A stretch of DNA of 64,000 nucleotides from Gardnerella vaginalis. Lineage in GTDB: Bacteria > Actinomycetota > Actinomycetes > Actinomycetales > Bifidobacteriaceae. The stretch covers positions 78,762-142,761 of the forward strand of contig NZ_KQ956825.1 of assembly GCF_001546455.1 (NCBI RefSeq), in the 5' to 3' direction. Position numbers and translations under genes: made by a program. Shown piece by piece: positions 23,601 to 38,300 of this stretch; positions within the stretch are counted from its first letter, which is position 1; each line of letters starts with the position of its first letter. The notes beneath the pieces were generated by a model. It did no database searches. It was not told where the DNA came from and was given only the letters and a program-made list of their open reading frames with translations.

Positions 23601-25554
23601 TCTAGTCTAGAAGCGCTAAACACGCCGTTAGACACCTGTACGTCAAAATTGCGCCCGCGCAAATCAACGTGCAAAGTTCGTCTTGAGTCTAAAGAATTTG
23701 GGTTAGCAGAAAAATACTGTTCTCCGCCAGTCTTAGCTTTTTTAGCGATTTTATTTGTTTTAGGAGCTTTGTTATTACTCGTATTTTGGGTTTTGTTGTA
23801 AGTGTTAATGGCCATTTTGTTGTTGATTTAAAAATTATGTCTTCTAGAATCACAATAATAAAACAAACGTTGTAAATCGTATATTAACAACGTATTTAGC
23901 GTGACGGTTAAAACAAAACAGCAAAGGGCGTAAATTTGGTAGACACTCTAGAAAACAGTGATTTAGCAAGTGGTTTTAATATGCCTGAGCATAAAGATGA
24001 GCATAACAACGTTCTTTCAGGACATTCCGAAGTACTACTAGACACTGCAAATGCTGATTTAAGTGCGCAAATCCACGACGAAGCTTGGCAAGAGCGCGAA
24101 TCAAGAAATGCGCTAAAACGAGTTGCGGGTCTTGGCGAGCTGCAAGATGTAACAGAGGTTGAATACAGAAAGCTAAGGCTGGAACGCGTTGTTTTAGTAG
24201 GCGTATGGTCTAGCGCTCGCGGAACTTTAAGCCAGGCAGAAGAATCTCTTAGAGAATTGGCGGCGCTTGCAAAAACAGCTGGAGCTGTAGTGTGTGACGG
24301 CATGTTGCAGCAAAGATACAGACCAGATGCAGCAACGTATGTTGGTTCTGGAAAAGCGCGTGAACTTGCGGCGGTTGTGGCGCAAAATGATGCGGATACT
24401 ATTGTTGTAGATGACGATCTTCCACCAAGCCAGAGAAGAGCTTTGGAAGACGCCACTAAAGTTAAAGTTGTAGACAGAACGGCTGTTATTCTAGACATTT
24501 TTGCTCAGCATGCAACAAGCAGGGAAGGAAAGGCGCAAGTCGAGCTTGCTCAGCTTCAATACATGCTTCCGCGACTTAGAGGTTGGGGTGCTGCTCTTTC
24601 TAGGCAGGCTGGAGGTCGCGCTGCTGGAGACGCTGGAATCGGCTCTAGAGGCCCAGGTGAGACAAAAATCGAGATGGATAGGCGCGCAATTAGGAATCGA
24701 ATTTCAAAATTGCGTCACGACATTGCGCTAATGGCACCAACTCGCGAAACAAAACGTGGATCTAGGCGTCGTCAAGATATTCCAACCGTTGCAGTAGTGG
24801 GGTATACAAACGCTGGGAAATCTTCGATTATAAATAGACTTACTGGCTCTAAAGAGCTTGTAGAAAACGCGCTTTTTGCCACTTTGGATACTGCTGTTCG
24901 AAAGTCTTTAACTAAAGATGGGCGCACGTACACGCTTGTAGACACGGTCGGTTTTGTGCGAAGGCTGCCAACTCAGCTTGTAGAAGCGTTTAAGTCAACT
25001 TTGGAAGAGGTTGGACAGGCAGACGTTATTTTGCACGTTGTTGACGGTTCTCACCCAGACCCAGTATCTCAGATTGAAGCAGTAAACGAGGTTTTGGCTC
25101 AGATTGATGGTGTAGAAGACATTGCGCAGATTATTGCGTTTAATAAGTCGGACGTTATGCAAGAGCCAATGCGTTTGCGTTTGCAATCTTTGTACCCCGA
25201 TTCTTTAATTGTGTCTGCCGCAAGTGGCGAAAATATTGAGCGACTAAAAACGCGTATGGAAAATTTGTTACCTTCCCCACATGTTCACGTTAAAGTCACT
25301 CTTCCTTACAGCGATTATTCGGGATCTCTGCTATCTAAAGTTAGGGAAAATGGCATTGTAAAATCGGCGGAATACAAGGATTCTGGAGTGTATTTAGATG
25401 CTCTTGTTAACGATTCTTTAGCGGCAAAACTTATGCAAATTGCGGTTTAAGCAAAATTCCGTAGGTGTGATTAAAGTAAAAGCTGTTCATGCATATATCT
25501 CTATTGTGAGAGCAGCCCTTATATTTTGAGTTATTTATTTAGCTAGAGGGTTGA

Positions 25555-26541
<987 letters not shown>

Positions 26542-29500
26542 TAATATTAGCTTTATGCTTTATGTTTTATGCTTTTAGGCTTTTATGCTTGGCTGTTCGT
26601 AAAGCGCTAATTATTAAGATTTAAGTCTTGAAAGTCGCTCCTTCAATCTTTGTTTTGGGGGAGCGGCTTTTAAGTTATAAATTTGCTTAAAAGGGGATTT
26701 TGAATGTTTAATCATAAAAATCTTAAAACAGATAATGTGTTAATGTGCGATTTTGAAGATTTGCGCTATCAGTTTCCCATTTTAAGCCGCAAAGTACATT
26801 CAAAACCCTTGATTTACTTGGATTCTGCAGCAACTTCCCAAAAGCCGCAAGTTGTGATTAACGCCGAAAGCGAGTTTTATAAAACGATTAATGCTGGCGT
26901 GCATAGAGGAGCGCACGAGTTGGCAGCGCTTAGCACAGTTGCTTTTGAAGAAGCGCGTGCAAAAGTTGCAAAGTTGGTTGGCGCTTGTAGCAAAGAAGGC
27001 AGCGAAGAGATTGTTGTTACACCTGGGGCTACAGGAGCGCTGAATCTTCTCGCCACTTCTATTGGAAATGCAACGATTAACGCTAGGCTAAATCGCCCTG
27101 GTTTTACGGAAGATAACTTAACTTTGAGTCATAATTTTGTGATTAATAAGGGAGACAATATTGTTGTTTCTAGGGCAGATCATCATTCCGTTTTGTTGCC
27201 ATTCCAAGAGCTTGCGATTCGCTCAGGCGCGGAGCTTCGCTGGATTGATGTAACTGAAGATGGCCGCGTGCGAACGGACGCGGATTATCTAAGCACTGTT
27301 ATTGATGAGCGCACTAGAATCGTTGCTGTTACGCATATTAGCAACGTTACAGGCGCAATCACAGATGTTTCGCCAATTTGCAAGCGTGCGCACCAAGTTG
27401 GGGCAATTTTTGTTCTTGACGCTTGCCAGTCTGTTCCGCATATTCCAGTTGATTTTCACGCTCTAGACGTTGATTTTGCAGCGTTTAGTGCGCATAAAAT
27501 GTACGGTCCTACGGGTGTTGGATTCTTGTATGGCCGCCGCAATCTTTTAGATGCACTTCCGCCAGCCAATTTTGGAGGATCTATGGTGGAGCTTGCATGG
27601 CTTAACAAGCCGGCACAATACATGGATGCGCCTTACCGTTTTGAGGCAGGAACTCAGCCAGTTGCACAAATGGTTGCGGCAGGAGTTGCTGCGGATTGGC
27701 TGCGCGAGTTAAATATGGAAAAAGTTGCAGAACACGAGAAGTGCATTGCAGCTAAATTACTGGAATTACAAGATATTCCAGGCGTTCGCATTCTTGGACC
27801 GCTTGATTTAAACAATCGCATTGGCACAGTTTCTTTTGAAGTTGAAGGCGTGCATCCGCACGACGTTGGCCAGTTTTTGGATGCGCAAGGAATCGCGATT
27901 CGCGTTGGGCATCATTGCGCTCAGCCGATTCATCGCCATTTTGGCGTGTATGCTTCCAATCGCGCATCTGTTGGTGTTTATAACACAATCGAAGAAGCTA
28001 GCGTGCTTGTGGAAGCCGTTTCCCGCGTTCGCGCATATTTTGGCGCATAGTCTAATATTTTAAAGCAAGGAGTGCGTATGTTCGATATGAGTTTTGATGA
28101 TGGTAGTGGCTTAGAAAGCATGTATCAAGAAGTGATTCTGGATGCTGCTAGAAATCCGCATGGAAAAACGCATTTTTTGAGCACAGAGAGTCTTTTAAAA
28201 GCAGAAATGCAGGAAGAGAAAGTTGCGGATGTTGCGGAAAAGTCGCAAGCAGCTGAAGAGTTAAAAAACGATTCTAATATAACAATTACAAATCATCACG
28301 AAAATTGTGCTGTAGAAGCTAATAAAGGCTACGCATTTGGCGAATCTCATCAATTTAACCCAACTTGTGGAGATGAGGTTACAATGCATGTGGAACTCGC
28401 TAAAAACGCTGATAATTCAAGCAATGCGCTTGTTAAAAGTATTAAGTGGGATGGCCACGGTTGCTCAATATCTCAAGCGAGTCTTTCGATTATGGTTGAT
28501 TTGGTTGAGGGAAAAACTGTTGCGGATGCCTTGCGATTGGCCGCTCTTTTCCACAAGCTTATGGAATCTAGGGGAGCGGGGTTAAAAAGCGAGCAAGACG
28601 AGGATGATTTGGAAGATGCAATGGTTTTTCAAGGCGTTTCTAAATATCCAATGCGAATCAAGTGCGCGTTGCTTGCATGGGAAGGCTTAAAAGACGGTAT
28701 TGCAAAGGCTATTGAGGCTTTATAAAATCGTATGTGGCTTTATAAAATCGCAGTGTAACACCAAAAATAAGGAACAAGATGGCAGAAAATCAAGCAGAAT
28801 CAACTCTTAGCGCAAACAATATTGGGCGCGTGAGCGAGGAAGATATTCAAGAGGCTTTGCACAATGTTTTAGACCCAGAGCTTGGTATTGATGTTGTTGA
28901 TTTGGGCTTGGTTTACGGGATTGAAATTGACGAGCTTGGTCGCGCGATTCTTACAATGACGCTTACAACGCCTGCTTGCCCGCTTACGGATTTGATTGAA
29001 GACGAGTGTGCGAGTGCGCTGGTGGGGCTTGTAGACGAATTTAGAATTGATTGGACTTGGAAGCCGCGTTGGAGTGTTGAAAATATTACGGAAGATGGGC
29101 GCGCGCAGCTTGAGGCGCTTGGGTATAATTTGAACAATTTGCCTGCTAGCTTTGGCGCTGGTGTTTCTGGAATGTCATCCTACGCTGGCGGAATTTCTCC
29201 AACCGAATAATTTAGGATTTTTAATGATTTATGCAGAAGATTTTTCGCCTAATCGCAATGATTTTAAGAATAGTGATGATTGCAAGAATAGTGATGGCTG
29301 CTGCGATTTGTGTGCGCAAAAAATTGTTGAAAACAGCATAACGGATGTTGTTTTTGACTTGCATCTTCTTGTTGATTGGGATGCGCGGCGCACGTTGGAA
29401 TCGGATTATCCAGATTATATTGGCGAAGTTCTGTTTAGCTACGAGCCAGAATGGGGTTTTGAGTTTCATGAGGCTTTGCGAGAGGCGGCATGGAGCAGCC

Positions 29501-32500
29501 AGCGCGCGCTGGAATCGTTTAGCGAGCATCACGGTCCTGCTGTAACTTGGCTTTATCGCCTGTATTTTAAGAATTTTTCACGCGGATTTTTAGGGGAGCG
29601 AGCGCGTTTTGCGTCTCTTGCTCGCGATTTGATTGCAAAAGGTGTGCGCGTTTGGGCGTTGGGAAATGCTTCGCAAGAGTGGATTGATTGTGCGCGCGCA
29701 ACTTGCCCAATACTTGGCGAGATAAATGGCGTTAGTGCATCTTGCGAATCGCATTTGCGCAAGCCGAATATTATGATTTATCGAGATTTTTTGCACAAAA
29801 ATGGTTTGCGTGTATCTTCCACCGTTTTTGTTGAATCGGATTTGCGTAGCTTAAAAACTGCGCAAAGAATTGACTGTGCATCTGCAAAATTATTCACACT
29901 GTAATAAAACTATTCACACTATAGTTGCCTCAACATTTGTCGGCGGATTCAAGTGAATCGTAGCCATACATGTGCACAGTATTTTCAATAATCATTTGCG
30001 TAAGATTTAGATTTTTTGCTGCTAAATCTTCTATAAAATCCTTATATTTAGCAAAAGTATCGGCAGAATACGTGCTTAATTCTCCTCGCAAATACGTTTC
30101 AAAAGACGTATTTTCTGCTGTATCTTCGCTTGTTTTTAAAACGCGCATTGCAAGACCTAAATGAGGGTAGCGATTGCGAAAATCGTCCGCCCATTTAACT
30201 TGCGTTAAAATAATCTTCTCTTGCTCGCTTTTTCTAGGCTCCAAAATCGGCTTAATATAAGGCTTAATCGTGCGCTCAAAAATTTCTGGAGCAGTAGACT
30301 CCATCATTCTTGCATATTTTTCTGTTATCAAATTACCGCCATCGCTATTTGCGCGCTCAAGATCTTTTTTATAAGACTCTTGCAAATCGCGCGGCCAAGT
30401 TAAAAATTGGCTCATTCGCATAATGTGGAATGTTGGCCAGTTTCCTTGACAGTTCGCGCGTCCGCCTTCGTTTTGCGTAAGCTGGAATTGCTGCCATTCT
30501 AGTTTTGTAATTTCTTCTGCAAGCTTTTGCGTTTTTGGATTTTGTGTTTTCGAATTTGATAATGAATTGCACATCATAAGCTCCTTAAGCACGTAGCGCG
30601 CGAATTAATATGCGCTTCAACATACGGGCGTTGCCATTCTAAAAACGTCTCGCTGCAATCGCTTAAGCCTTGATATTTAAGCTCTTGCACTACTTCGTTG
30701 CACACGTTTTGAATAATTTCGTTTATTTTAGATTCGGCTTCGCTGCCGCCTTTTGTGCCTTCGCCAAATCCGATTCCACCAAAGCATGCTGCGGAGCTTA
30801 GTCGCATAAGCGATTCAAGTTGATTGCACACGCCAGAAAGTCTAGACGCCATTCGCGCGCTTAGCTTGCGAAGTGCTGCAAATTGCCATTTGTAATATGG
30901 CAAATATCCCGCACTTATTGGGTTATTTAGCAAAAACACGATTGAAGCTGTTGCATGCACAAACTCGTTTATAGAAAGCCACGCTGCAGCTCCATCTTTT
31001 CGCGCTAGCATTCGTGGAACGTTGTATTGGCCTGCTTGAGCCATCATGCCAAGTCTTCTAGAAATCAGCGAGATTCTCACATCGTCCGGCATGAGTTTGA
31101 AACTTTGCCGCGTTTTGCTAAATTCTCCAAGTGGGTCTGCAAAAATTTGGCCGTTTGTAGCTGCAGCAAGTGTTGACTCGCTTAGCGAAAGCCATAAATA
31201 CGGCTCGTTTTGGCTTGGCGCGGCGGAAAATCCTGTTATGTTTTCAAAAAACTTAGCTATACTAAATACGCCAACTCGCTTGCTGCCTTCGCATGATTTA
31301 GCGCGCGGCGTTTCTTCGCGAGAGCCAAATCCAGCAAATTCTTGCGGCAAATCGTTGTAAGCTGCTTGCAAATCGTCGCCAATTTTCGCATAGTCTTCAT
31401 CTGTAAGCCATAAGCAGAATCCTGGTCCAAAATCGTGGTCGCGTGAAATCTCGTCGTCAAATCCGTAGCATTCCGATCCGTGGCCCGCTAATCCTGCAGC
31501 TATGCGGTTTTTGTAGTCTTTAAATTTTGGTAATTCAAGCAGCGGCTTTCCGTAGGTTTGCCAATATTCTTTTGCAAGTTGCATGCCGTTTTTTATTTTT
31601 GGATTATTTTCTGCTTTTATATTTTTGTTTGATTGTGTAGTTTTATTTGACTCTGGCTGTGCTTGTGTGGTTGCTTGCGATTTTTCCGCAGCACACTGAA
31701 TCGCATCCGCCACGCCGCCAGCCGTAAACTTTTCTGCTGCCTTCTGCGCTTGCCGCAAATTTTCCAGCGTAATCGCATACGACTCGCTATCTTCCCCGTA
31801 GCATTGTGCAATCAAATCAAGTGCTTCTTTGTAGCTTTGTGCCGCGCTAGTGTAGTTTTCCATTGCGTATTGAACTTGCGCAAAACCTGCCAAAGCGGAT
31901 GCATAATGCGGCTGATTCTGGTTGCCGCCAGCTTTATAAATGTCTATGCTTTTTTGCGCATGACTAAAAGCAAGATTTACTAGGGAAGAGTAGCTATTTT
32001 GCGCCTCTTGTGTCTCTTGTACTTCCCGCGCTTCTTGTACTTCCCGCGCTTCTTGCAAAATCGCCAACGCAATATTTGTGTGAGTTGCTGCTACGTCAAT
32101 ATCGGTAGAAGTGTTTAAACTCGTTTCTTCCAAGATTTCAAGCGCTTTTTTAAGCTGCTCAACAGCCTTTGCAGTGCTGCCTGTTTCGCTGTAAAGCATT
32201 GAAAGATTGTTGTGAAGGGCAGCGAGTTTTCTATCGTTTGGTTTTAGCGTTTTCGATGATTCTTTAATAGCTTGAGAATATATTTCTGTTGCGCGTTCAT
32301 AATCGCCAGCTGCGCGAAGGCTTGTAGCAGCGTTAATCAGCGTGGTTGTGCCTGCTTCGCTGCCTGCTAAATCCATCTTTTTTGCCAAATCTAGCGCATT
32401 ATCAATGATTGGCTTGTTTTTTGTGTGTTCTCCTCTAGACCTATAAAATCCCATCAACTCATTTAATACAGATAGTTGCAATGCTTGAGCGTTTGCTTTT

Positions 32501-35325
32501 TCTTGGTTTGATTCTTCTTGGTTTGATTCTTCGCTTGATTCTTGCGATTCGCCATATGCGCAATTTGCTTCGTGCAGCGCATCCATCAAGTATTTTTCGA
32601 TTTCTTGCGCATTTGTGTGAGCAGCAAACATATTGTCAAGCTCTTTATATAATTGAACAACGTCTAACATTTAAGCCACCCTGCTTCTTGCGATTAAATT
32701 CTGTTTTATTCACTACTTAATCATAGCGAATTATTTGTTTATAAGAGTGTTGCAACGTGCGTGATTCTTGTTTTATTTTTTAAAGATTTGTAATAATTTA
32801 CATTAACTATTTTTGTTTAAGGTTAGTTTTTTATAAAAAATAGTTGTTTTTTAGTGTATTTTACATTTTCTATTCCATTTTTTTTTTTTAAGTGCTAGCG
32901 TTGATATTTTAGGGATAGCATTTTATTTTGCATAGGATTAGAAGATGAAGAATCAAAGTAGACTATATAAAAGCATTGCGATTTGTGCGTCTGTTATTGC
33001 TGCTCTGGCAATGCTGGTTCCGACTGTTTCTAGTGCTGTTGGCTCGTCTGCTTCTAGCAATTCCAATCATAATGCAGCTTCTGCTTCTAGTTCTGCTACT
33101 TCAACTCGTTCCTCTTCTTCGTCTTCTTCGGCTTCTGGGTCTGCCGTAAGTTCTTCTGCTCAATCTAGATCATCAGATGCGGATCCGCAGCCTTTAAATT
33201 GGACTACAGATTCCAATCGCAATCTTAAATGGGGATTAAGCGGAGAAAACAACTCAATTTTGCATTTGCAAGCAAATAGTTCTAATGATTCAGTTGATGC
33301 AAGTAATCTTAAAGATTTGGTTAATGATGATAAATATAAAAGCGTCAAAAAGGTCGTTATAGACGGAACTGACTTTAAAATAAATAATGCAGATAGTATG
33401 TTTTTTGATTTTTCCAGTCTTGAATCTGTAGAAGGCTTGCAAAAGATAAAGTTCGTCAAAAAAGATGGAAAAGCTGTAAATGTTTCTAAAATGTTTTATA
33501 GTTGCGGTAGTTTGCTAAGTTTAACTGGCATTGAAAACTGGAATATGGAAAATGTTGAAGACGCTAGTTCAATGTTTGCTTTTTGCGAAAAATTAGAATC
33601 AATTGATTTATCCAAGTGGCAGAACGTTAATATAAGCGACGCTAGTGGCATGTTTCAAATGTGTTCTAATTTAGAAAGTGTTAAGTTATTTGCTTCCCAA
33701 AGTGGAAAGTTAACAAAAATAAACGATATGTTCAACATGAGTTGGAAGAGAGTTAAGTCCAAGCTTTCAAGTGTAGAAGGCTTAGAAAAATTTAATACCA
33801 AAAATGTGACAACTATGAAGAAAATGTTTTACTTTACTTCAAAGCTAAAAGAGATTAATGGTATAAAAGATTGGGATACCTCAAAAGCTGAAGATATGGC
33901 AGAAATGTTCCAAGGCAGTGGTGTTGAAGTTTTAGATTTGAGTAAATGGAAGTTCCCGAATAAAGATGTTCCTGAGCAGGGAACTAGTAGTATAGTGCAT
34001 AATTCTATAGGCGCTATGTTTGATTCGGTAGGGCTTCGAGATTTATCTCTTCCTGTAGATAAAGACGAGCAACTAAAAGTGTGTGATTATACTAATCCAA
34101 ACACGGCTTGTGATGCTACGTATGATGTTTTAGATAAAAGAGGCAATCTTTCAAAAGCTTTTATATCTGGTCTTGTTCCTGGTATTTGGAGACGGTTTAA
34201 AGGTAAAACTGGTAAGGTTCCAGGTGAAAACATAATTTCAGGTTCTGCTGATGATTCAAAGTATATTCGTATAGTTCGCGATTATATTAAAGTAACTTTT
34301 AATAGAGCTGAGTATGGTTCTGTTACATGTGCTGTTGATGTTTTACAAGGTAAAAACAAAACTTATAATTTAAACAATGCTAGACTTTTCGATTGTGTCC
34401 ATAATGACAGTAATAGTTCTAGCATAAATGATGATAAAGAGAATGATAAAAAAATTTCTGCAAAAGAGCTAGGTGAAAAAAGAGAAGAATTAGCAAAGTA
34501 TGCAGAAAGCATAGGCTTAAGTTATACTGCTAAGTTAATTCGTAATTCTAAGAGTAGTTCTCTTTCGGCATTAAAGAATCTTCTTAAAGAAGCAGAGTCT
34601 TCTAGGTCTGCTCCTATGACTTTTGATCAAGTAAAAGCTGTTCTTGGAATTGATAAAAAAGATACTGCTGTTTGGAATATTGATCGACTTATACCATACG
34701 ACTTTATTAAAAAGGGATATAACAATGCATATGTGCAATCGACTAGATTTAGTAGTCAATCAATACTTGTCTCGCCGAGTTTTCAACAGTTTGTTTCCAA
34801 TGAACTTGTAGGGCAAACTTCGTTAAAGGCTCTTGCTGATACAGTATTTACTGCAATAGTTACGCGGAGTAGCAAGAAAACTGAGCCTAGACCATGCATT
34901 CCGCAGATTATAAATCCTGCTCCGCAGCCTGGCCCAAGTCCAACGCCTCTTCCAGAGCCAAAACAAGAGTTGAAGCCTGATTCTACTCCAGATTTTGGCG
35001 GATTTAGTGGTTTCGGCGGAAAGCCTGCAATACCAAATAAAACACCAGGGCAAAGTAAGTGCATATGCCCTAATGCTCAAGAAAATAAGCTCAATAAGAG
35101 CGATGATTCTTCCAGTGACGGCGTGCGTAGAGGGTATTTAATAACTACTGGAACTGCAGCAACATGTTGGATTATTTCTTCAATCGCAGCACTGTTTGCT
35201 GGATTCTTTGCTGGTCTTGCAATTGCAACTCGTAAATTTGCAGCCAGATAGTTAGCAAGCAGTTGACTAAAACATTTACGACTGGCAAAAACCAAAAGTC
35301 GGGCTGGTGGGATTTGAACCCGCGG

Positions 35326-35356
<31 letters not shown>

Positions 35357-38300
35357 ACTGCGCTACAGCCCGATGTTAGACTTGCTCTAAGTACTTGCGC
35401 TAAGTACTTGCTCAAAGTACCCACGCAAAGTACCCACTCAAAGTACTTGCATACAAGTTCTAACAACGTCCGTAATGTTACAGGTTGGCGCATACAAATA
35501 TTTTATTGCGTTCGCTTAGCTTGGCATTAGTAACTGCTCGCTTAACTGCGTTACATGCTGTATTCCCTAGTGGCTACAATTAGCGACTATGAGTGACACG
35601 AATACTACAATGCTCGCCGCGCAAAACGCCGCAGCAGAAAATGAATCAACAGACAACGCAAACGAAATGGACACCGTTGAGCATGCCGAAATGCTGCTCG
35701 CTCAAGACGAGGCCATTGCAAAGCGCGTAAATGAGGGTGCAAGCCTGGATGAAGCAATTGATCCAAGCAATAAAGAGTTTGGTCCTCTTGCACACCCAGA
35801 GCAGGTGCAAATGCGCGTTGCAAAGCGAGCGATGTTGCTTAAGGAAGGTGTGCAGCCATACCCAGTGCACCTTAACGTTACAGATACTATCGAAAAAGTA
35901 CGCGCCGATTTTGATGGCAAGCTTCAAGCTGGCGAAGAAACCGATACCGAGGTTGGTATTGCTGGCCGCGTTCTCTTCTTGCGTAATGCTGGCGGCTTGT
36001 GCTTCGTTAAGCTTGCTGCGGGCGATGGCACTACTATTCAGGCCATGGTTTCCAAGAAGGAAATCGGCGAAGAATCCATTAAGAGCTTTAAGCAGATGGT
36101 AGATTTGGGTGACCATTTGTACGTTCGCGGTCGCGTGATTTCTTCTAAGACGGGCGAGCTTTCCGTGTTTGCAACCGAGTGGGCAATTGCTGCCAAGGCT
36201 TTGCAGCCACTCCCAGCTTTGCACAAGGAATTAAGCGACGATACTCGTACTCGCAAGCCTTATATTGGCATGATTGCAGACGAGAAGATTCGCGATATGG
36301 TTCGTAGGCGTTCGCGTGCTGTGGCTTCTCTTCGCCGCACGTTTGAGACTCACGACTTCTTGGAAGTCGAAACTCCAATGTTGCAAACGGTTCACGGCGG
36401 TGCTGCTGCTCGTCCGTTTACAACTCATATGAACGCTTTTGACATTGATCTTTATTTGCGAATTGCTCCAGAGCTTTTCCTTAAGCGCTGCTTGGTTGGT
36501 GGCATTGACCGCGTGTTTGAAATTAACCGAGATTTCCGTAACGAAGGCGTGGACGCAACTCACGCTCCAGAGTTTACAATGCTCGAGGCGTACCAGGCTT
36601 ACGGTACTTACGATACAATTGGCGATCTTACTAAAGAGCTGATTCAAAAGGCTGCTGTAGACGCTTTTGGCTCCACTAAGGTGACTTTGCTTAACGGTGA
36701 AGAGTACGATTTTGGTGGCGAATGGAAGCAGATTACCATGTACGGATCGCTTAGCGAGGCTTTGGGTGAGGAAATTACGCCAGAGACTTCTGTTGAGCAT
36801 TTGGGCGCAATCGCAGACAAGCTTGGCGTTGAGCGCGACGAAGTGGAAAATCACGGCAAGTTGGTTGAGCACTTGTGGGAACACTTCTACGAAGATAAGC
36901 TTTACGAGCCGACGTTTGTGCGCGACTTCCCAGTGGAAACCAGCCCGCTTGTTAAGGGTCACCGCACAAAGCCAGGAATGGTTGAAAAGTGGGATTTGTA
37001 CGTGCGCGGCTTTGAGCTTGCAACCGGCTACTCCGAGCTTAACGACCCAGTTGTGCAGCGTGAGCGCTTTGTGGCTCAAGCTAAGGACGCTTTGGCTGGA
37101 GACGTTGAGGCAATGGATATTGACGAGGACTTCATTGAGGCTCTCGGTGTTGGTATGCCTCCTGCTGGCGGCATGGGAATGGGTATTGACCGCTTGCTAA
37201 TCGCCCTTACGGGCGCAACCATTCGCGAGACGATTACATTCCCACTCGTAAAGCCTCTTCGCTAATTGACGTAAAGTCAAATTTAATTCATGTAGTCGTA
37301 CGAAACTAATAGACTAGGTAATTATGACATACAAATTAGTATTGCTCCGACATGGTCAGAGCGCATGGAATAAGACCAATCAGTTCACTGGTTGGGTTGA
37401 TGTACCTCTCACTGAGCAGGGTGTTGAGGAAGCTAAGCATGGTGGCGAGCTTCTTAAAGAGAAGAACGTTCTTCCAGACATCGTGTTCACTTCTTTGCTT
37501 CGTCGCGCTATCAATACCGCGAATTACGCGCTTGATGCCGCCGACCGCCTTTGGATTCCAGTTCGCCGCAGCTGGCGTTTAAACGAGCGTCATTACGGTG
37601 CTTTGCAAGGTAAGAACAAGTCTGAGATTCGTCAGGAATATGGCGATGAAAAGTTTATGATCTGGCGTCGTTCTTATGCAACCCCACCTCCAGAGATTGA
37701 TCCAAACGACGAGTATTCTCAAACAAATGACCCTCGTTACGCAGGAGACCCAGTTCCAGAAACTGAGGCTTTGGCAAACGTTGTGACTCGCGTAACTCCT
37801 TACTGGGAGTCCGATATTATTCCAGAGCTTAAGTCTGGCAAGACTGTAATGATTGCAGCTCACGGCAACAGCTTGCGCGCAATTGTTAAGATGCTCGACG
37901 GTTTGAGCGAAGAAGAGATTTCTAAGGTAAACATTCCAACGGCTATTCCTCTTCTTTACGAGTTGGACGAGAACTTTAAGCCAATTAAGCCTCGCGGCGA
38001 GTATTTGGATCCAGAAGCTGCGGCTGCTGGTGCTGCTGCCGTTGCGGCTCAAGGCCAGAAGTAAGTTTGATTAGCTTAAGTTAGTTTTGTTAGTTTAAGT
38101 TAGTTTTGATTAAAAAAGTAGGCCTGCAATTAATTTTGCAGACCTACTTTTGTTTATTTTGTTTATTTTGTTTTATGCAACAACCGTATCTTTATCTGGT
38201 TCTGGCTTCTTAGTTGGGTCAAATCCCGAGACAATAAATACTACTTGTCTTGCGGCTGCAACTGAATGATCGCCTATGCGTTCCATAAATCGGCTTAAAA